Assembly: GCA_051008895.1 (NCBI GenBank)
Contig: JBPCXI010000161.1
Coordinates: 1-17,885 of the forward strand
Origin: SMWD01 sp051008895
GTDB taxonomy: Bacteria > Pseudomonadota > Gammaproteobacteria > Steroidobacterales > GCA-2729495
Direction: 5' to 3'
Length of the DNA stretch: 17,885 nt
A program made the translations under genes and the position numbers. Below, piece after piece: positions 15,391 to 17,885 of this stretch; position 1 is the stretch's first letter; every line of letters starts with the position of its first letter. The notes beneath the pieces are model-generated. The model was not told where the DNA came from. It saw only the letters and a program-made list of their open reading frames with translations, and did not search any database.

Positions 15391-16523
15391 TGAGCGCCGG
15401 CCGCCGTCTCTTCGATCAGGTAGCGGACCACCTCGCGCAGTGCCTGTTTCTTGTCAACACCCTGCTCGAGCGCGCGCTCGTAGATATCGACCTGGCGATG
15501 CGCGCTGGTGCCGCGTTGAACGATCTCCTTCAAGTGCGCGATCTCAGCCTGACAGCCGAGCACCTCTGCATCCTGGTCGACGATCGCCTGAATCTCGTCG
15601 ATTAGCGTGGCGAACGGCACCAGTTCGCCCTTGGCCAGATCGAGCAGGCTCTCGTCAGAGCCGTAGCGCATTGCGCGCCATCGGTTCTCACGCAACAGCA
15701 TTGGGTTGTAAATACGCCAGCGCTGGTTCTTGACCCGCAGGCGGTAAAGCATGCGCAGTACGCATGTCGTCAGCGCGGCTAGCGATACCGCGTCTTCGAG
15801 CGTCGTGCAGACATCGAAGATGCGCGTCTCGAGCGTCGGGTAACGGGCACTGGGGCGAATATCCCACCAGATCTTCGTCGCATCCTCGAGCAACCCGGCG
15901 TCAACGAGGATATCGACGTGGCGCTGGTACTCGACGGCGCTGTCGAAACGCTGTGGCAGCCCCGTTCGCGGCAGCGCATCGAAAATCGTCAGCCGATACG
16001 AGCGCAAGCCCGTGTCCAGCCCCTCCCAGAACGGCGACGACGTGCTCAACGCGAGCAGGTGGGGCACGAAGTAGCGCATCTGGTTCATCAGATCGATCCG
16101 CAGTTCGTCGTCGTCGACCCCCACGTGCACGTGCATACCGCAGATCAATAGCCGCCGCGCCGCTGCCTGCATTTCAGTCGTCAGGTCCTGGTATCGCTCT
16201 AAGCGCGTATGGTGCTGCTCGGTCCAGTGGCCGAACGGATGCGTCGACGCGGCGATCGGACTCAGGCCCTCGCGCCCCGCCGCTTCGATCACGACTCCGC
16301 GCAGGCGCGCGAGATCCTTGCGCGCCTCGTCAATTGTTTTGCAGACGCCGGTGCCGACCTCGATCTGCGAACGCAGCAGTTCCGGCGACACGCGGGTCGT
16401 CAGTCGCTTGCATTCTTCCATGATCGTCGGCGGCGGATCGCTGACCAGCTCCATCGTCTGTTTGTCGACGAGCAGGTACTCTTCCTCGATACCGATCGTG
16501 AATGGCGGTTCTTGCGGCTGCAT
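15387..16523 (-). CDS. Carboxylate-amine ligase, GCS2 family (YbdK-like)
   Basis: A 378-residue member of the glutamate-cysteine ligase type 2 (GCS2/YbdK) family, which joins a carboxylate to an amine with ATP. Seen: FTIGIEEEYLLVD (8-20, acidic metal-binding motif), ASTHPF (92-97), GMHVHVGV (129-136), SSPFWEGLDTGLRSYR (162-177), and RPSARYPTLETRIFD towards the C-terminus. The E. coli homologue has weak glutamate-cysteine ligase activity in vitro and its natural substrate is unknown, so a glutathione role should not be assumed. The ATG at 16523 is preceded by GGAGGGGAAG, an excellent ribosome-binding site; the open frame upstream to 16754 lies inside the neighbouring gene and is not used. It lies 19 bases after the amidohydrolase gene and overlaps dusA. 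Confidence 0.92.
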   Translation of the reverse strand: MQPQEPPFTIGIEEEYLLVDKQTMELVSDPPPTIMEECKRLTTRVSPELLRSQIEVGTGVCKTIDEARKDLARLRGVVIEAAGREGLSPIAASTHPFGHWTEQHHTRLERYQDLTTEMQAAARRLLICGMHVHVGVDDDELRIDLMNQMRYFVPHLLALSTSSPFWEGLDTGLRSYRLTIFDALPRTGLPQRFDSAVEYQRHVDILVDAGLLEDATKIWWDIRPSARYPTLETRIFDVCTTLEDAVSLAALTTCVLRMLYRLRVKNQRWRIYNPMLLRENRWRAMRYGSDESLLDLAKGELVPFATLIDEIQAIVDQDAEVLGCQAEIAHLKEIVQRGTSAHRQVDIYERALEQGVDKKQALREVVRYLIEETAAGAQ

Positions 16524-16542
16524 TTCGCTTCCCCTCCCCGAA

Positions 16543-17337
16543 TCAGGCCGTCCAGTTGGTATACAGCTCCGGGTCCGCCAGGATCGGTCCCAGCGCTTCG
16601 GCCAGAATACCAGCCCAGTGCGCGGCGCCGTCGCCGGTCGCAATAAGATCCTGCCGAACCTCGATTCCGACATGCGCCAACCCGGCTTCCTCGGCGTGAT
16701 AGTCGATCGTGAAATCGTGCGGATGCCTGCCCGAGTACGGCTCGTTGTCGCCAACGACGACTTTCGATTCCCGTCCGAGTGCTTCGAGCAGAGGAACTGG
16801 AATGCGCGGATCCGTATCCCACAGGATGCCGATGTGCCACGGGCGCTCTCGCCCGTTGAACGTCGGCGTGAAACTGTGAATCGCGATCAGTGCCGGCGCC
16901 GTCACCCGCGACTCCAACGCCGTCAGCCGGTTGCGGATTTCGCGGTGGTACGGCCAATAAATCTCGTCGGCACGCGTGCTGCGGTCCGCGTGGGTAAGGC
17001 CCTGGTTGCCCGGCACCAGAATTTCCTCGAAACACAGCGCGAACGCGGACGGATCCTCGAGACGTCGATTACAGTCAACGACGAGGCGCGAGTAATTGCA
17101 AAGAACTGCCGGCAGCGACAACTGCGAACTCAGCGAGCGCGTCACGTCGGCGGCGCCGATATCGAGCGCGAAATGCGTCTGCAGATCCGTCTCGGACGCA
17201 CCGAGCTGATTGAGCCGTGCCGGCACGCGATTGACCGCATGATCGCACACCAGCAGGGCCGGGAAAGCCGGCTCGACGTCGAGCACCGCGAACGGCGGCG
17301 GCTCGTCCGTGGCAAGAAACGGGGTATCCAAAACCAA
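16543..17337 (-). CDS. N-formylglutamate amidohydrolase family protein
   Basis: A 264-residue protein of the N-formylglutamate amidohydrolase (FGase) family, zinc-type hydrolases related to HutG-2. Seen: LLVCDHAVNRVPARL (28-42), HFALDIGAADV (55-65), YSRLVVDCNR (82-91), AIHSFTPTFNG (152-162), HIGILWD (168-174) and GIEVRQDL (224-231). No other histidine-degradation gene is nearby, so the substrate is probably not the hut intermediate; the tight pairing with a GCS2-family ligase suggests an N-acyl or amide-linked amino-acid compound. The start is TTG at 17337, eight bases after GGAG; no ATG lies near. It is the first gene of the minus-strand run and divergent from galE. Confidence 0.88.
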   Translation of the reverse strand: MVLDTPFLATDEPPPFAVLDVEPAFPALLVCDHAVNRVPARLNQLGASETDLQTHFALDIGAADVTRSLSSQLSLPAVLCNYSRLVVDCNRRLEDPSAFALCFEEILVPGNQGLTHADRSTRADEIYWPYHREIRNRLTALESRVTAPALIAIHSFTPTFNGRERPWHIGILWDTDPRIPVPLLEALGRESKVVVGDNEPYSGRHPHDFTIDYHAEEAGLAHVGIEVRQDLIATGDGAAHWAGILAEALGPILADPELYTNWTA

Positions 17338-17546
17338 TACTGAGTCTCCGGAAAGCGGCGCTGCCTTACGTTATCGCCGCGGGCGGGCTAAAACCATGCG
17401 TATTTGTCGCGTTCAGTCTCGCGCCGCCGACGCGCATCGTCAACATGCACCCGCCGAACCTGACATAAGCGCAGTCGGACTCGCACGGCGCGCGCGGATC
17501 GTCTAGAGTTTCGGACCAGTTTGGAGGCGCGCTGGGAGCGATAACG
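17338..17546. other. Intergenic region between divergent amidohydrolase gene and galE
   Basis: This 209-base gap should hold both divergent promoters. Ribosome-binding sites are clear at its edges (GGAG for the amidohydrolase at 17349-17346; GGGAG for galE at 17534-17538), but no convincing -35/-10 pair was found on either strand. No RNA gene or repeat is seen. Short open frames here look like chance frames in GC-rich DNA. Confidence 0.6.
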
Positions 17547-17885
17547 ATGGCGACACGCACAATTCTGGTCACCGGCGGCGCCGGTTATATCGGCAGTCAC
17601 GTGGTGCGCCAGCTTGGCGAAGCCGGCGAGCACCTCGTCGTCCTCGACAACCTGTCGACCGGCTTCGCGTCAGCCGTGTTGCACGGACAGCTGATCGTCG
17701 GCGACACCGGCGACCGCGACCTCGTCGAAAAAATCATTCGCGACAACGGCGTCGACACGATATTGCATTTCGCCGCGAACACCATCGTGCCGGAGTCCGT
17801 CGAAAATCCGCTGAAGTACTATCGCAATAACACCTGCGCGAGCCGCAACCTGATCGAGTGCGCGCTCGACGGCGGCGTCCGACAC
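17547..17885 (+). CDS. galE: UDP-glucose 4-epimerase (5' part)
   Basis: Interconverts UDP-glucose and UDP-galactose; supplies galactose for surface polysaccharides or allows galactose use. Only the first 113 residues are in the window. They show the NAD-binding Rossmann motif TGGAGYIGSHVVRQL (9-23), LDNLSTGF (33-40), an acidic GDTGDRDLV segment, LHFAANTIVPESVENPLKYY with the FAA motif and the family's V-x-ES-x-x-NPxxYY pattern, then NNTCASRNLIECAL. The ATG at 17547 has GGGAG eight bases upstream. Other extended short-chain epimerases share the N-terminus, so UDP-GlcNAc or glucuronate epimerase cannot be wholly excluded, but the NPLKYYRNN pattern favours GalE. Confidence 0.88.
   Translation, partial: MATRTILVTGGAGYIGSHVVRQLGEAGEHLVVLDNLSTGFASAVLHGQLIVGDTGDRDLVEKIIRDNGVDTILHFAANTIVPESVENPLKYYRNNTCASRNLIECALDGGVRH

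Noticed and set aside
16543..17337. hutG as a gene name
   Set aside because: No hutH, hutU or hutI in the window, and the neighbour is a GCS2-family ligase; family membership is clear but histidine degradation is not.

Overview
This 17.9 kb, GC-rich window comes from a bacterial chromosome, most likely a gammaproteobacterium. The main evidence is the block rpsB / map-glnD-dapD, with rpsB divergent from map, which is the arrangement found in Escherichia coli. The pairs yffB-dapE, yoaA-tsaB and a GTP-dependent pckG also fit that class. The genus cannot be told from sequence reading alone. No tRNA, rRNA, CRISPR array, integrase or insertion sequence is visible. No gene-free stretch exceeds 300 bases; the longest are 10341-10602, 17338-17546 and 917-1118.

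Layout. (1) 1-916, minus: rpsB, cut by the window edge, with a promoter and a structured leader. (2) 1119-7124, plus: map, glnD (ATGA overlap), dapD, a Spx/ArsC-like yffB and dapE. This block combines N-terminal methionine removal, nitrogen sensing through PII, and two steps of the succinylase lysine/diaminopimelate pathway. (3) 7129-7169: a near-perfect 41-base palindrome in the convergent gap. (4) 7172-10340, minus: a DinG/YoaA-type Fe-S helicase, tsaB (ATGA overlap) and dsbB. (5) 10603-12342, plus: pckG, with a -10 box upstream and hairpins downstream. (6) 12390-17337, minus: in transcription order, an N-formylglutamate amidohydrolase-like gene, a GCS2/YbdK-like carboxylate-amine ligase, dusA (GTGA overlap), a SAM methyltransferase and a class III cyclase fused to an FHA domain. 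(7) 17547-end, plus: the start of galE.

The genes are mainly housekeeping: translation (rpsB, map, tsaB, dusA), nitrogen and cell-wall precursor metabolism (glnD, dapD, dapE), oxidative folding (dsbB), DNA repair (yoaA), gluconeogenesis (pckG) and sugar nucleotides (galE). The least explained part is 12390-17337. It holds a signalling cyclase with an altered catalytic site, an uncharacterised methyltransferase, and a ligase/amidohydrolase pair of unknown substrate coupled to a tRNA-modification gene. I did not find a clear new defence or mobile system. The best leads are the palindrome at 7129-7169, the cyclase-FHA protein and the ligase/amidohydrolase pair.
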